Shown here: positions 8,022 through 17,119 of the stretch, one piece after another
How positions within the stretch are numbered: the stretch's first letter is position 1
Layout: each line of letters starts with the position of its first letter
NCBI RefSeq assembly: GCF_045689735.1
Contig: NZ_CP142685.1
Location: forward strand, 1,240,001-1,304,000
Direction of reading: 5' to 3'
From: Halothiobacillus sp045689735
Lineage (GTDB): Bacteria > Pseudomonadota > Gammaproteobacteria > Halothiobacillales > Halothiobacillaceae
Length of the DNA: 64,000 nt
Notes under the pieces: generated by a model
Told to the model about the DNA's origin: nothing
Databases searched by the model: none
Seen by the model: the letters and a program-made list of their open reading frames with translations, nothing else
Position numbers and translations under genes: made by a program

Positions 8022-9796
8022 CAGGTCTCCAGCGGCTCGGACGCCTTGAATTGCAGGCGATGCAGCGCGGCATACGCCCCACCGGCCGCCAGCAATTCCC
8101 GATGCGTGCCGGACTCGATCACCCGCCCATGATCCAGCACGAGGATGCGATCGGCACGCTCGATGGTCGAAAGCCGATGCGCAATGACGAGGGTGGTTCG
8201 TCCGCGACAGAGATTCTCCAAAGCCGCCTGGATGTGCCGTTCGGATTCGGTATCGAGCGCCGAAGTGGCTTCATCCAGCATCAAGATGGGCGCATCGCGG
8301 TACAGGGCACGGGCAATCGCCAAGCGCTGCCGCTGCCCGCCGGAGAGCAGCACGCCGTTTTCCCCGACCATGGTATCGAAACCCTGCGGCAAGGCTTCGA
8401 TGAACGATCGGGCAAAGGCCGCCTCGGCCGCCGCCACGACCCGCGCCCGATCAAAATTGGCACCATCGCTGTACCCGATATTCGCGGCCACGGTCGTATG
8501 AAACAGCACAGTATCCTGCGACACATAGGCAAATTGCCGACGCAGCTCGGCGAGCGACAACGCATCGATCGACCAGTCATCCAGCCGGATGGTGCCGGTA
8601 GATAACGGCACAAAACGAGGCAACGCCGCCATCAAGGTCGATTTCCCCGCGCCGCTGCGTCCCACCAGAGCCACGGTTTGTCCGGCCTCGATGTGCAGAT
8701 TCACATCCGCCAACACCCATGGCCCTTCGGGCGTATAGCGCAACCCAACGCCCTCAAACGCAATGGCGCCGGATACTCGAAGGGATCGACTGTGCGGCAC
8801 GGTATCCACTTCGCGGGGTTCATCCATCAAACCAAACAGGCTTTCGCCCGCCGCAATGCCGCGTTGCAGCACCGCGTTCACGCCAATCAACCGCTTCATC
8901 GGCGCGAGCATCAAACTCAGTGCCGTGATGAACGACACGAAGGTGCCCACGCTGATTACCTGCAAACGATCGCCGCTGGTCGCAAACCAGATAATGCCGG
9001 CAATCCCGATGGCCAGGATCAATTGGGTCAGCGGCGAGGCAATCGAATTCACCGACTGCATCCGCATGAAGTCCCGGAAATTCTTTCGGTTGATCTGGGC
9101 AAAACGCGCGCGCTCGAACGACTCGCCGTTATACAGCTTGACCACGCGATGGGCGGCAATTACCTCCTCGGCCACATGGGAGACGCCACCCATCGAGGCT
9201 TGAATTTGCCGGGCATAGCGACGAAAAGCCCGCGAAATCCCCGCCACCAGCACCACCAATACCGGGGTGAGCACGAGCAGAAACAGCGCCAACTGCCAGC
9301 TCAGATACACCATCCAGCCGAGCAAGCCCGCCACGGTGACGGAATCCCGAATCAGCGTGGTCAAGGCGCGCGAGGCGGCCTCGGAAACCTGTTCGCTTTG
9401 ATAATTGAGCCGGGTGAGAATGTCGCCCCCCGGCGTATGATCGAAAAACCGCACGGGCAGATGCAGCACCTGCTCGAATACATCCCGTTTGAGGTCGTGG
9501 ATCACGGAACGCCCGACCCAAGCCATCCCATAATCGGAAGTAAATTCGCCGATCATGCGGGCGATAAACACCGCCAACAACCAGAACGGCATGGCCTGAA
9601 TGGTGGCCGGATCACGATGCACGAAGCTGCCATCGAGCAGCGGCTTCATCAAGGCGGCAAATGCCACCTCGGTCGCGGCGGCGACCAGCATGCCGACGAT
9701 GGCCAAGGCCAGAATACGCCAATAACGCCGCGTATAGCGCAACAGGCGCCGGTAGGTGGCAAATCCCGACATGGCGGCGGTGCGGGGTTCCGTCAT
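8021..9796 (-). CDS. msbA: lipid A export ATP-binding/permease protein
   Basis: 591 residues. A six-helix ABC exporter domain occupies about residues 20-330 and an ATPase domain about 350-585. Walker A is GRSGAGKST, the ABC signature LSGGQRQR and Walker B LMLDEATSALD, with the switch histidine in IAHRLSTI. The homodimer flips lipid A-core across the inner membrane. Placement directly before lpxK is the classic msbA-lpxK pair. It overlaps the exbD stop by 4 bases. Confidence 0.96.
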   Translation of the reverse strand: MTEPRTAAMSGFATYRRLLRYTRRYWRILALAIVGMLVAAATEVAFAALMKPLLDGSFVHRDPATIQAMPFWLLAVFIARMIGEFTSDYGMAWVGRSVIHDLKRDVFEQVLHLPVRFFDHTPGGDILTRLNYQSEQVSEAASRALTTLIRDSVTVAGLLGWMVYLSWQLALFLLVLTPVLVVLVAGISRAFRRYARQIQASMGGVSHVAEEVIAAHRVVKLYNGESFERARFAQINRKNFRDFMRMQSVNSIASPLTQLILAIGIAGIIWFATSGDRLQVISVGTFVSFITALSLMLAPMKRLIGVNAVLQRGIAAGESLFGLMDEPREVDTVPHSRSLRVSGAIAFEGVGLRYTPEGPWVLADVNLHIEAGQTVALVGRSGAGKSTLMAALPRFVPLSTGTIRLDDWSIDALSLAELRRQFAYVSQDTVLFHTTVAANIGYSDGANFDRARVVAAAEAAFARSFIEALPQGFDTMVGENGVLLSGGQRQRLAIARALYRDAPILMLDEATSALDTESERHIQAALENLCRGRTTLVIAHRLSTIERADRILVLDHGRVIESGTHRELLAAGGAYAALHRLQFKASEPLET

Positions 9797-10194
9797 TTAA
9801 TCGGCTGTGTCCCAAGGCCGACCTTGGTAATGCCGGCCGCGCGCACCAGGTCGAGCACGGTGACCACTTTCTGATTGACCACATTGGCATCCGCCCAGAC
9901 CACGAACGGTCGCCCATCAGCCGCCAAAGGTCGCAAGGCGGGCAAAAGCTGATCTACCGGCAAAATATGGCCATCCAGCGCGATCCGGCCATCCTCGGCA
10001 ATTTCAATCACATGATCCTGCACCGGAGCCCGCTGCGCACTGCCCTGGTCTGAAACCGGCAATGTGACATTGAGGGTGCGATCATGAATGAAGGTCGTCG
10101 TCAACATGAAGAAAATCAACAACATGAAGATGACATCAATCAACGGAATCAGATTCAGCTCCAATTCCTCGCGCGGTTTGGGACGAAAATTCAT
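9793..10194 (-). CDS. exbD: biopolymer transport protein ExbD/TolR family
   Basis: 133 residues. A short cytoplasmic N-terminus (MNFRPKPREELELNLIPLIDVIFMLLIFFML) runs into one membrane helix that carries the essential proton-relay Asp in PLIDV. A periplasmic domain follows. With ExbB it forms a proton-motive-force-driven motor. The start overlaps the exbB stop by 4 bases (ATGA). No tonB is next to it; the pair leads the msbA-lpxK operon instead, a recurring layout in Gammaproteobacteria. Confidence 0.93.
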   Translation of the reverse strand: MNFRPKPREELELNLIPLIDVIFMLLIFFMLTTTFIHDRTLNVTLPVSDQGSAQRAPVQDHVIEIAEDGRIALDGHILPVDQLLPALRPLAADGRPFVVWADANVVNQKVVTVLDLVRAAGITKVGLGTQPIK

Positions 10195-10838
10195 ACCCCT
10201 TTCCTCGTCACATTCAGGGTCGCATCGGTCGGATGCAGCAAGTCCACCAGGCGAATCGCCTCGCGTTCCATATCGATCACCCGCTCATCCACCAAGCCGC
10301 GGAAATAGCGATGAAAGACATAGGCCGGCACCGCCACCATGATCCCGCCCGCCGTGGTCACCAGTGCCTTGGCAATACCGCCCGCCAGCAGCTCCGGATT
10401 GACGCCCGCCGCGCCCCCGACCTGGGTCAGCGATTGAAACACATCGATAATCCCGACCACGGTACCGAGCAAGCCCAGCAGGGGGGAAATCACCGCAATC
10501 GTGCCCAGGGTATTCAAATACCGTTCCATCTGGTGCGCCACATGCCGCCCCGCATCTTCGATCCGGTGGCGCATCGCGGTGGGATCCGCCGCCTCCTGCA
10601 GCCCCGCGGCCAGCACCATGCCCAGCGGAGATTTCCGCGCCAGCTCGCTGAGACGCAAGGCGTTGATGCCCCCACCCCCGGACGCCAGCCAGCTTTCCAC
10701 CGTGCCCACCGGATCGCCGCCCATCAAGCGGCTGTACCGCAACGCAAACAACCGTTCGATCACGATCGCCAGGGCAATCACCGAGGCCAGAATGATCGGC
10801 CCCATCATGCCACCGCCCGCCAACACCAGTTCCAACAT
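10191..10838 (-). CDS. exbB: MotA/TolQ/ExbB proton channel family protein
   Basis: 215 residues with three membrane helices (about residues 12-32, 105-130 and 150-175). The conserved ISPLLGLLGTVVGIIDVF segment forms helix 2, and GGIAKALVTTAGGIMVAVPAY forms helix 3. It is the stator partner of ExbD. It is the first gene of the six-gene operon ending in kdsB, and starts about 30 bases from the end of the MuiA-like gene, so it may also be read through from upstream. Confidence 0.93.
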   Translation of the reverse strand: MLELVLAGGGMMGPIILASVIALAIVIERLFALRYSRLMGGDPVGTVESWLASGGGGINALRLSELARKSPLGMVLAAGLQEAADPTAMRHRIEDAGRHVAHQMERYLNTLGTIAVISPLLGLLGTVVGIIDVFQSLTQVGGAAGVNPELLAGGIAKALVTTAGGIMVAVPAYVFHRYFRGLVDERVIDMEREAIRLVDLLHPTDATLNVTRKGV

Positions 10839-10869
10839 GCTCGTACTCCTTTACTGCCTTGTGCTCAAG

Positions 10870-12549
10870 TTAACGCAATCCATACACGGTCTTGTCTGAA
10901 GGCCATCGCACACGATAGCCAAACTGGATGGAAATTTTCTGCCCCGGTTTGAGCTGGTTTGACCAGGCCCACAAGCCGTCAATCTGCTCAAACTGCTTGC
11001 TCGTCGGCGGCGTCAGATCCAGCAGCGGTTCGACCGACAACTCGGCATCGACCGGCACCGGCATTTGCATCAAGACCGTCACCGGCACGGCACGGGTATG
11101 GGCACTGGTTAGCGACACGGTAAACGAGCGCTGCATCTGGGTCGATTTGCCAATCAGGCCATTTTCTTCGCGCTGATTGGGTGCCGCCGTGTAGTTCACG
11201 CGGACTTTCGGATCTTCCCCAAAACTCAGGCGGATCTCTTGTTTGGGTTGCAACGCCGGGCGCTGGATTTCCGCGACCTGGGTGCCCGCCAAAAACAACT
11301 GCCAGGTGCCCGGCGGCAAGGCCTCGGTGAGCTCCGGCGTAAACCGGGCCGTCAACACAGCCTGGGTCAGAGTTGGCGGCGCTACCCACAGCGCCGGTAC
11401 CGCATCCACGGTTTGCTGCAACAAGGGAATCGTAATCGATCCAGTCGATTGCGCGGAACCACTCAGCACGGTAACCGGCTGTTGGCTGTGAAACTCCGCC
11501 TGAAACCCGCTGTCGTTCGCCAATTCCATCATCGGCGCACTCGCCGGCGCAACCATCGCTTTGACGGCCTCTGACATCAGGGGCTGCCGAGGTGCCGGTA
11601 ACGGCGGCGCGAATCCAATCGTCCAGCGGCTGAAATGCGGCACGGGCACATAGCGACGGGTGTCCTGCAATGCCAGCGTCAAGGGCACCGCCGACCAATC
11701 CTCGCCGGTTTGCTGGCTGACTTCAGCCGTCATGCGCCAGTGGATGCGCGCCGTATCCACGACCGAGGATTTGTCGGATGCGGGCGGCAACATCAGGTCG
11801 GCGCGATAAACCGGCCGCCACGCGGCATCCGCCACCCGATAACGCAAGGTCAGGTTGACCGGCTCGCTGCCGGCCTGACGCCGCGCGAGTTTGAGTTCGG
11901 CCACCTGCCGGGGCGGCTGGTTTTTCAGGTCATCGAATTGTGTTTGCAGCGCGGCACGGGCCTGCGCGATCTCGGCCAGTTCGTTTTTTGCCGTGCGCTG
12001 GGATTCAATCAAGGTGGTGAGCAAGCGGTCAAACGCTGCTTTGGCTGCGGGGTCGGTCAGCACCGTCGGCAGCACCAGATGGCTTCGTGCCGAACTCCGT
12101 TCAGGCACCGACACCTCGGCCTGCAGTACCTGCAACCGCAGTTGCGCCGCCAGCAAGGCATCGCTGGCCTTGGCTTCGCGCTGATCCAGGGCGACTTGTT
12201 GCGTATGCAACGCGATCCAGGCCGGTGATTGTTCGATCGGCGCCTGCCGCCACTGGATTGGCGCGGTCAGATCAGCCTGGTCGCTGGCGATCTGCACACT
12301 GGCTCGATCCAGACTGCCCGGCAGTTGGGTGATGGCAACGGATGCCGTACCCGTTGCGGGCAGAGAAAGCGTCATTTGCCGCGTGACCCAGGCACCCTCC
12401 GGTAGCACCGTCACCGCCGTCGGCGCGCTGTCCACCGTGATCATGGGCGTGGCCGCCGCCGGCAAGACCGCAGCGAACAAGCCCCCCAACAGTGCGCCCC
12501 AGGCGGCCATTCGCGCCCAAGGACGAGGAATGCGTTGATTCTGCCTCAT
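10870..12549 (-). CDS. MuiA-like protein (DUF4140/DUF4139), exported
   Basis: Starting at the ATG at 12549 (MRQNQRIPRPW) gives a clean signal peptide, basic then hydrophobic with an AAATPM cleavage region; the frame upstream to 12636 would bury it. About 559 residues. A short N-terminal DUF4140-type beta domain is followed by a long alpha-helical stretch at roughly 120-240 and a C-terminal DUF4139 domain. The family is named after the mucoidy inhibitor A protein; its biochemical role is unknown. It lies 38 bases after aroG on the same strand. Confidence 0.75.
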   Translation of the reverse strand: MRQNQRIPRPWARMAAWGALLGGLFAAVLPAAATPMITVDSAPTAVTVLPEGAWVTRQMTLSLPATGTASVAITQLPGSLDRASVQIASDQADLTAPIQWRQAPIEQSPAWIALHTQQVALDQREAKASDALLAAQLRLQVLQAEVSVPERSSARSHLVLPTVLTDPAAKAAFDRLLTTLIESQRTAKNELAEIAQARAALQTQFDDLKNQPPRQVAELKLARRQAGSEPVNLTLRYRVADAAWRPVYRADLMLPPASDKSSVVDTARIHWRMTAEVSQQTGEDWSAVPLTLALQDTRRYVPVPHFSRWTIGFAPPLPAPRQPLMSEAVKAMVAPASAPMMELANDSGFQAEFHSQQPVTVLSGSAQSTGSITIPLLQQTVDAVPALWVAPPTLTQAVLTARFTPELTEALPPGTWQLFLAGTQVAEIQRPALQPKQEIRLSFGEDPKVRVNYTAAPNQREENGLIGKSTQMQRSFTVSLTSAHTRAVPVTVLMQMPVPVDAELSVEPLLDLTPPTSKQFEQIDGLWAWSNQLKPGQKISIQFGYRVRWPSDKTVYGLR

Positions 12550-12587
12550 CGAGCACCCCCACGCGAAAACCGCAGCATCGCCCGCAC

Positions 12588-13700
12588 TCAGCCCGCCGAC
12601 TCGGGTGTACCGCATTCGTGCAGGGTGTTCTCCCACACACCGCCACCGGCACGGCGCATCCGCACGGCTTCCGCCAGACGGTGAATCAACGGGCCGCTGT
12701 CCTCCCAGGCGATACAGGCGTCCGTAATGCTCTGGCCGTACACCAAGGCACGCCCCGGATGCACATCCTGCCGCCCGCCGACCAGGTGACTTTCGACCAT
12801 CGCGCCGATAATGCCCGCATTGCCCGCCGCAATCTGCGCAGCCACGGCCTCGGCGACCTGAATCTGCCGGGCATGCTGCTTCTGGCTGTTGGCGTGGGAA
12901 AAATCGATCATCAGGCGTTCGGGCAATTCCGACGCCCGCAGTTTTTCCAGGGCATCATTGACACTGCCCGCATCGTAATTCGGCTGTTTGCCGCCGCGCA
13001 GAATGATGTGGCAATCGCCATTCCCCGCAGTCGAGAAAATAGCCGAATGCCCCGCCTTGGTGACCGAGAGGAAGTGATGCGGACGCGCCGCCGCACGAAT
13101 CGCGTCGATCGCCACCTGCAATCCGCCATCCGTGCCATTTTTGAACCCGACCGGGCAGGAGAGCCCAGAGGCCAGTTCCCGGTGCACCTGGGATTCTGTA
13201 GTGCGCGCACCAATCGCCCCCCAGGCCACGGCATCCGACACATACTGCGGGCTGATCAGATCGAGATATTCGGTCGCCGCAGGGACGCCCATATCCGCCA
13301 GATCCACCAGCAAATGCCGGGCGATGCCGAGCCCTTTGTTGATCGCGAAGCTGCCATCGAGATCCGGATCGTTGATGAGCCCTTTCCAGCCCACCGTAGT
13401 GCGGGGCTTTTCAAAATACACCCGCATCACCAGCAAAATATCGTCCTTGACCGCATCGGCCAGCGCCTTCAGCCGCGCACCATATTCCCGCGCTGCGGCG
13501 ACATCATGAATCGAGCAGGGCCCCATCACCACCAGCAAGCGATCATCGGTCTGATTGAGAATGGCGCGAATCGCCTGCCGTGTCTCGAACACGGTCTGCG
13601 CGCCGCGTTCCGTCAAGGGAAACTGGGCGCGCACCGCCTCTGGCGAATGCAGGTTGTGAATTTCAAGAATGCGCAGGTCATCAGTCGCGTGCTGGGTCAT
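12588..13700 (-). CDS. aroG: 3-deoxy-7-phosphoheptulonate synthase, class I (AroF/G/H type)
   Basis: Condenses phosphoenolpyruvate and erythrose 4-phosphate in the first step of the shikimate pathway. 370 residues, close to E. coli AroF/G/H. Recognisable blocks are VVMGPCSIHD, MRVYFEKPRTTVGWKGLINDP, SDAVAWGAIGARTTESQ, GFKNGTDG and DFSHANSQK. The N-terminal ~30 residues (LRILEIHNLHSPE) form the feedback-control region, so it is probably inhibited by an aromatic amino acid; which one cannot be read from the sequence. The paralogue name (aroF, G or H) is nominal. Confidence 0.92.
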   Translation of the reverse strand: MTQHATDDLRILEIHNLHSPEAVRAQFPLTERGAQTVFETRQAIRAILNQTDDRLLVVMGPCSIHDVAAAREYGARLKALADAVKDDILLVMRVYFEKPRTTVGWKGLINDPDLDGSFAINKGLGIARHLLVDLADMGVPAATEYLDLISPQYVSDAVAWGAIGARTTESQVHRELASGLSCPVGFKNGTDGGLQVAIDAIRAAARPHHFLSVTKAGHSAIFSTAGNGDCHIILRGGKQPNYDAGSVNDALEKLRASELPERLMIDFSHANSQKQHARQIQVAEAVAAQIAAGNAGIIGAMVESHLVGGRQDVHPGRALVYGQSITDACIAWEDSGPLIHRLAEAVRMRRAGGGVWENTLHECGTPESAG

Positions 13701-13778
13701 GATCGTGAGGCTCGTGTAACAAGGTTGCTTACGGTGATGTAAGCCAGCCCCGCATGGTACTGCGCCAAGCGCGACTCG

Positions 13779-14975
13779 TCACCCTTTCGCGCCCACCATC
13801 AGCCGACTCATCTGCTGTGTGAAGACGGCGGCCAGCATCAAAAAACCTGCAGAAACCAGCAGGCAACCGATAAACCCGATTTGCTGATAGCTGTAGCCCG
13901 ACAACACGGTGCCCAACAGGCGCCCACCGGCATTGGCGGCGTAATAGAACCCCACATTCAACGACGCCTTGTCAAAGTCCGAGTACCGCAGGATCAAATA
14001 CGAATGCAGCGCGGAATTCAACGCGAACAACCCGCCGAATACGATCAGACCCAGCGTCACGACCCAGCCCGGCGGCCAGCCCAGCCACAGAGCCGCCGCA
14101 ATCAAGACGGGCGTGCCGACCAGCGACAGCGTCCACCACAAGGCGGCGGTCGCGTCCGGTGCCTGCTGTCGCCGCCGGAAAAATGTCGGCGCGGCGGCCT
14201 GAACCATGCCATAACCGACCACCCACAGGGCGAGATAGGCTCCGACCCATTCAAACGACCAACCGATCGACACCAGATACACCGGCAGGGCGACCACGAA
14301 CCAGACATCGCGCGCGCCAAACAAAAACAGCCGGGCGGCCGCCAGCCAATTGATCGCCGGTTCCTGCGCAAAGAGTTGGCGGAATTTGGTCTTGCCGGGA
14401 ATCGCCCCGAGCCCGGCTGGCAAGGTCAGCGTTGCCAGAAAACCGATCAGCAGCATCAGCGCCAGGGCGGCGTTGGCACCCGCGAATCCCAGCAGCGCCA
14501 ACAGCAAGGCACCGAGAAAAAACCCCAGCCCTTTGAGGGCATTTTTCGACCCCGTGATCCACGCCACCCAGGAAAACAGACGATCTTCCTGCGCACCGGC
14601 AATCAGCTTGACCCCGGCCTTGGCCGACATTTTGTTCAAATCTTTCGCCACGCCGGACAAAGCCTGCGCCGTCATGACATACGGCACGGTCAGCCAGGCA
14701 GCCGGCACGGTCAACATCAACAGGGCGAAAATTTGCAGGGCGGTGCCCATCTGCATGGTGCGGTTCAACCCCAGGCGCGCGCCAAACCAGCCGCCCACCA
14801 GATTGGTGAGAATGCCGAACACTTCATAAAACACGAACAACATGGCAATCGCAAAGGGCGAATAACCAAGTTGATAGAAGTGCAGCACCACCAGCATCCG
14901 GATGGCGCCATCGGTCAGGGTGAACGCCCAATAGTTGCCGGTAACGACCGCGTACTGGCGCAGTGCCGGATTCAT
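13779..14975 (-). CDS. arsJ: organoarsenical (1-arseno-3-phosphoglycerate) efflux MFS transporter
   Basis: 398 residues, about 11-12 hydrophobic segments, major facilitator superfamily. The opening NYWAFTLTDGAIRMLVVLHFYQLGYSP and the internal KDLNKMSAKAGVKL are typical of the ArsJ clade. Known biology: ArsJ exports 1-arseno-3-phosphoglycerate, made by a partner GAPDH from arsenate; the product breaks down outside, so arsenate is removed. Its start overlaps the gapdh stop by 4 bases (ATGA), a strong sign of coupled translation. Confidence 0.92.
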   Translation of the reverse strand: MNPALRQYAVVTGNYWAFTLTDGAIRMLVVLHFYQLGYSPFAIAMLFVFYEVFGILTNLVGGWFGARLGLNRTMQMGTALQIFALLMLTVPAAWLTVPYVMTAQALSGVAKDLNKMSAKAGVKLIAGAQEDRLFSWVAWITGSKNALKGLGFFLGALLLALLGFAGANAALALMLLIGFLATLTLPAGLGAIPGKTKFRQLFAQEPAINWLAAARLFLFGARDVWFVVALPVYLVSIGWSFEWVGAYLALWVVGYGMVQAAAPTFFRRRQQAPDATAALWWTLSLVGTPVLIAAALWLGWPPGWVVTLGLIVFGGLFALNSALHSYLILRYSDFDKASLNVGFYYAANAGGRLLGTVLSGYSYQQIGFIGCLLVSAGFLMLAAVFTQQMSRLMVGAKG

Positions 14976-15988
14976 GATGCGCGGTGCCCGACGAGCGAGA
15001 CCAACTCAACCATCCGGTTGGCATAGCCCCATTCGTTGTCATACCACGCCAGGATTTTCACCATCCGTTCATCGATCACCATGGTCGAAGGAAGATCGAC
15101 GATGCTGGAGCGCGGGTCATTGACAAAGTCGATCGACACCAGCGGCCGCGTCTCGACGCCGATAATCTCCGGCTGGCGCGCAGCGGCCTCGGTCAATCGC
15201 GCATTCACCTCTTCCACGCTGGTCGCACGCGGCGCTTCGAACACGAAGTCGGTCAACGAGGCATTCAGCAGCGGCACCCGCACCGCCAAACCATTCAACC
15301 GGCCATTGAGTTCGGGGAAAATCTCGCCAATCGCCTTGGCCGAGCCTGTCGTCGTTGGCGACAGCGACATGCTCGATGCCCTCGCCCGCCGCCAGTCTTT
15401 ATCGCCCTTATCGACCACGGCCTGGGTATTGGTCAGATCGTGCATCGTGGTCATCGTCCCGCGCACGATGCCAATCGAGGTGTGCATCGCCTGCACCACC
15501 GGTGCGAGGCAGTTGGTGGTACAGGAAGCGGCCGTGACGATCCGGTGCCGTGCGGGTTCGAATCGATCCTCATTCACACCCATCACCACATTCAGCACAT
15601 CAGGATGCTTGACCGGCGCAGCCACTACGACCCGGGGCGCGCCCTGGGTGAGGTGCGCGGCAATCTGTTCATAACTGCGCCATTTGCCCGTCGCCTCGAT
15701 CACCACATCCACGCCGAGCTCCGACCAATCCAGCGCATCGATGGTTTTGTGCATCGAATAGCCGATCCGCATGCCATCGACTTCAAGATAATCCTCGCCC
15801 GCCGAAAGCGCATGCGGCCAACGGCCATGCACGGAATCAAACTCAGTCAGATGCGCCATACAGGCGGCATCCGCAGCAATTTCATTGATATGCACGACCG
15901 TCAGGCCGAGCGCTGGGCGATCGACCAAGGCCCGCAGTGCCAGCCGACCCATTCGCCCAAACCCATTGATTGCGACACGAATCGTCAT
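14972..15988 (-). CDS. gap: ArsJ-associated glyceraldehyde-3-phosphate dehydrogenase
   Basis: 338 residues, type I GAPDH fold. The NAD-binding start is TIRVAINGFGRMGRLALRAL, the catalytic cysteine is in ASCTTNCLAP, and the end is WYDNEWGYANRMVEL. The context, with arsR upstream and arsJ overlapping downstream, marks it as the arsenate-resistance GAPDH that uses arsenate in place of phosphate. It is therefore unlikely to be the central glycolytic/Calvin enzyme. 322 bases separate it from arsR, filled largely by an inverted-repeat element. Confidence 0.92.
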   Translation of the reverse strand: MTIRVAINGFGRMGRLALRALVDRPALGLTVVHINEIAADAACMAHLTEFDSVHGRWPHALSAGEDYLEVDGMRIGYSMHKTIDALDWSELGVDVVIEATGKWRSYEQIAAHLTQGAPRVVVAAPVKHPDVLNVVMGVNEDRFEPARHRIVTAASCTTNCLAPVVQAMHTSIGIVRGTMTTMHDLTNTQAVVDKGDKDWRRARASSMSLSPTTTGSAKAIGEIFPELNGRLNGLAVRVPLLNASLTDFVFEAPRATSVEEVNARLTEAAARQPEIIGVETRPLVSIDFVNDPRSSIVDLPSTMVIDERMVKILAWYDNEWGYANRMVELVSLVGHRAS

Positions 15989-16071
15989 ATTTTTCTCCCG
16001 TTAAACCTAAAAAATGAATGGATAAGCAAGCGCCTTCCCGGTAAGTCAGCGCAAAAGCGTCTTGCGACTCA

Positions 16072-16216
16072 AGGGCACCTCGAAAAACCTACTGCGCGAA
16101 CGGATTGCGGCGGCGTTTCCTCGCTCACCCCTCGCCTATCTAATTGATATGTCTCAGGGATTCGCTGCGGGACTCCTTGCACTCCGCCCACTCGTGACGG
16201 TTTTTCGAAGTACCCT
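16072..16216. mobile_element. MITE-like element with 18 bp terminal inverted repeats
   Basis: An 18-base end AGGGCACCTCGAAAAACC at 16072-16089 is matched at 16199-16216 by its reverse complement with two mismatches. The ~110 bases between have no convincing reading frame. It lies between arsR and gapdh in a 322-base gap. The size and ends suggest a small non-autonomous transposable element, perhaps derived from an IS5-like insertion sequence; that family link is a guess. No clear target-site duplication is visible. Confidence 0.55.
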
Positions 16217-16310
16217 GAAGGCGCGGAAAAATCCCCAATACCTGATGCGACCACGGTTACACGGCAGAAACCTGCGCATTGCAGACCAAGGAAAGGCCAG
16301 CAGGCGGCTC

Positions 16311-16679
16311 CTAGGCGGCCATCCATACCGCATTGTCCTGATACATCTGCTGGGCAGTCGAGAGCAGCCGCGCACCATCCGGGCTCAAGCGCCATCGATA
16401 CCCCGCCCCCTGAATCAACTCGGACAGCCAGCCCGGTCGCGGCAGCGCCAAACGGTAAATTTTCGCCGTCCCTTTGCGCGCCACCGTTACCCAGCCGCAA
16501 CTCAGCAACACCCCAAGATGACGAGAAATAGTCGATTGCGGCTTGGCCAACAGCGCCTGCAAATGACAGACACACAGGCAGGGCTGAGATTCGAGCAGCA
16601 GCAAAATCTGCAACCGAGTTTCGTCGGATAGAACGCCGAAAGCTTGCGCTAGGTGTTGGGCGGAATTTTGTCGAACCAT
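16311..16679 (-). CDS. arsR: ArsR-family arsenic-responsive repressor
   Basis: 122 residues, a winged helix-turn-helix. The N-terminal half has the SDETRLQILLLLE helix. The metal site C34-L-C36-V-C38 sits at the start of the DNA-recognition region, as in the classical As(III)-binding ArsR (CVC pair). The recognition helix is QSTISRHLGVLL. As arsR leads gapdh-arsJ on the same strand it should repress the operon and release it on arsenite. No clear operator palindrome was found upstream. Confidence 0.9.
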   Translation of the reverse strand: MVRQNSAQHLAQAFGVLSDETRLQILLLLESQPCLCVCHLQALLAKPQSTISRHLGVLLSCGWVTVARKGTAKIYRLALPRPGWLSELIQGAGYRWRLSPDGARLLSTAQQMYQDNAVWMAA

Positions 16680-17119
16680 CTGCCTTCATTCGCTTTGCCG
16701 GATGGAAGGGCACAATAGCGGGGACAGATGTCAAACGCATGACAGAACCAGTCAGATTCAGGTTGAAAATCACGCCCGTTCACCCCCTACCCCCGACCTA
16801 AGGTTATACACAAGAACTGTGGATAACCTTGGGGAAAAGCATGCTCCGAGCTTGCCGGATCAAGCGGTTATTGGTTGTGGCGAAAAAAACAACAGCGTCA
16901 TTCGCTGGAAATTTATCCTTTTTACATCAATAACTTAACTTAACAACATGGCTAAGCGCCTGATCTTTAAGGGCGCAAAAAAACGCGGTAGGGTGGCCGC
17001 GCCTTCTTTGTGCATAAACTGGAATTGTCAAGCCTGAAAATGAGGCAATCTGGCCTGCCCCTGTGCGCTGTCTTGAGGCAATTCCGGGGGAGCCACCACA
17101 GGCTCAGCCGCCCCGCGCC
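16680..17119. other. non-coding region with three DnaA boxes and an AT-rich stretch
   Basis: 440 bases without a gene, between the start of arsR and the end of gloA. Three matches to the DnaA box TTATNCACA occur: 16804-16812 (plus), 16818-16826 (minus, TTATCCACA, 5 bases from the first) and 17009-17017 (minus, TTATGCACA). Between them, about 16880-16965 is AT-rich with short TTAACTTAAC-type repeats and GATC. This resembles a replication origin or a DnaA-titration/control site, but dnaA, dnaN or mnmG are not adjacent. The arsR promoter must also lie at its left edge. Confidence 0.4.

Noticed and set aside
8678..9874. 398-codon plus-strand frame opposite msbA
   Set aside because: A shadow of the GC-rich msbA coding sequence; low-complexity composition and no start signal.
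14972..15988. Central-metabolism gap gene
   Set aside because: The 4-base overlap with arsJ and the upstream arsR mark it as the arsenate-resistance paralogue.
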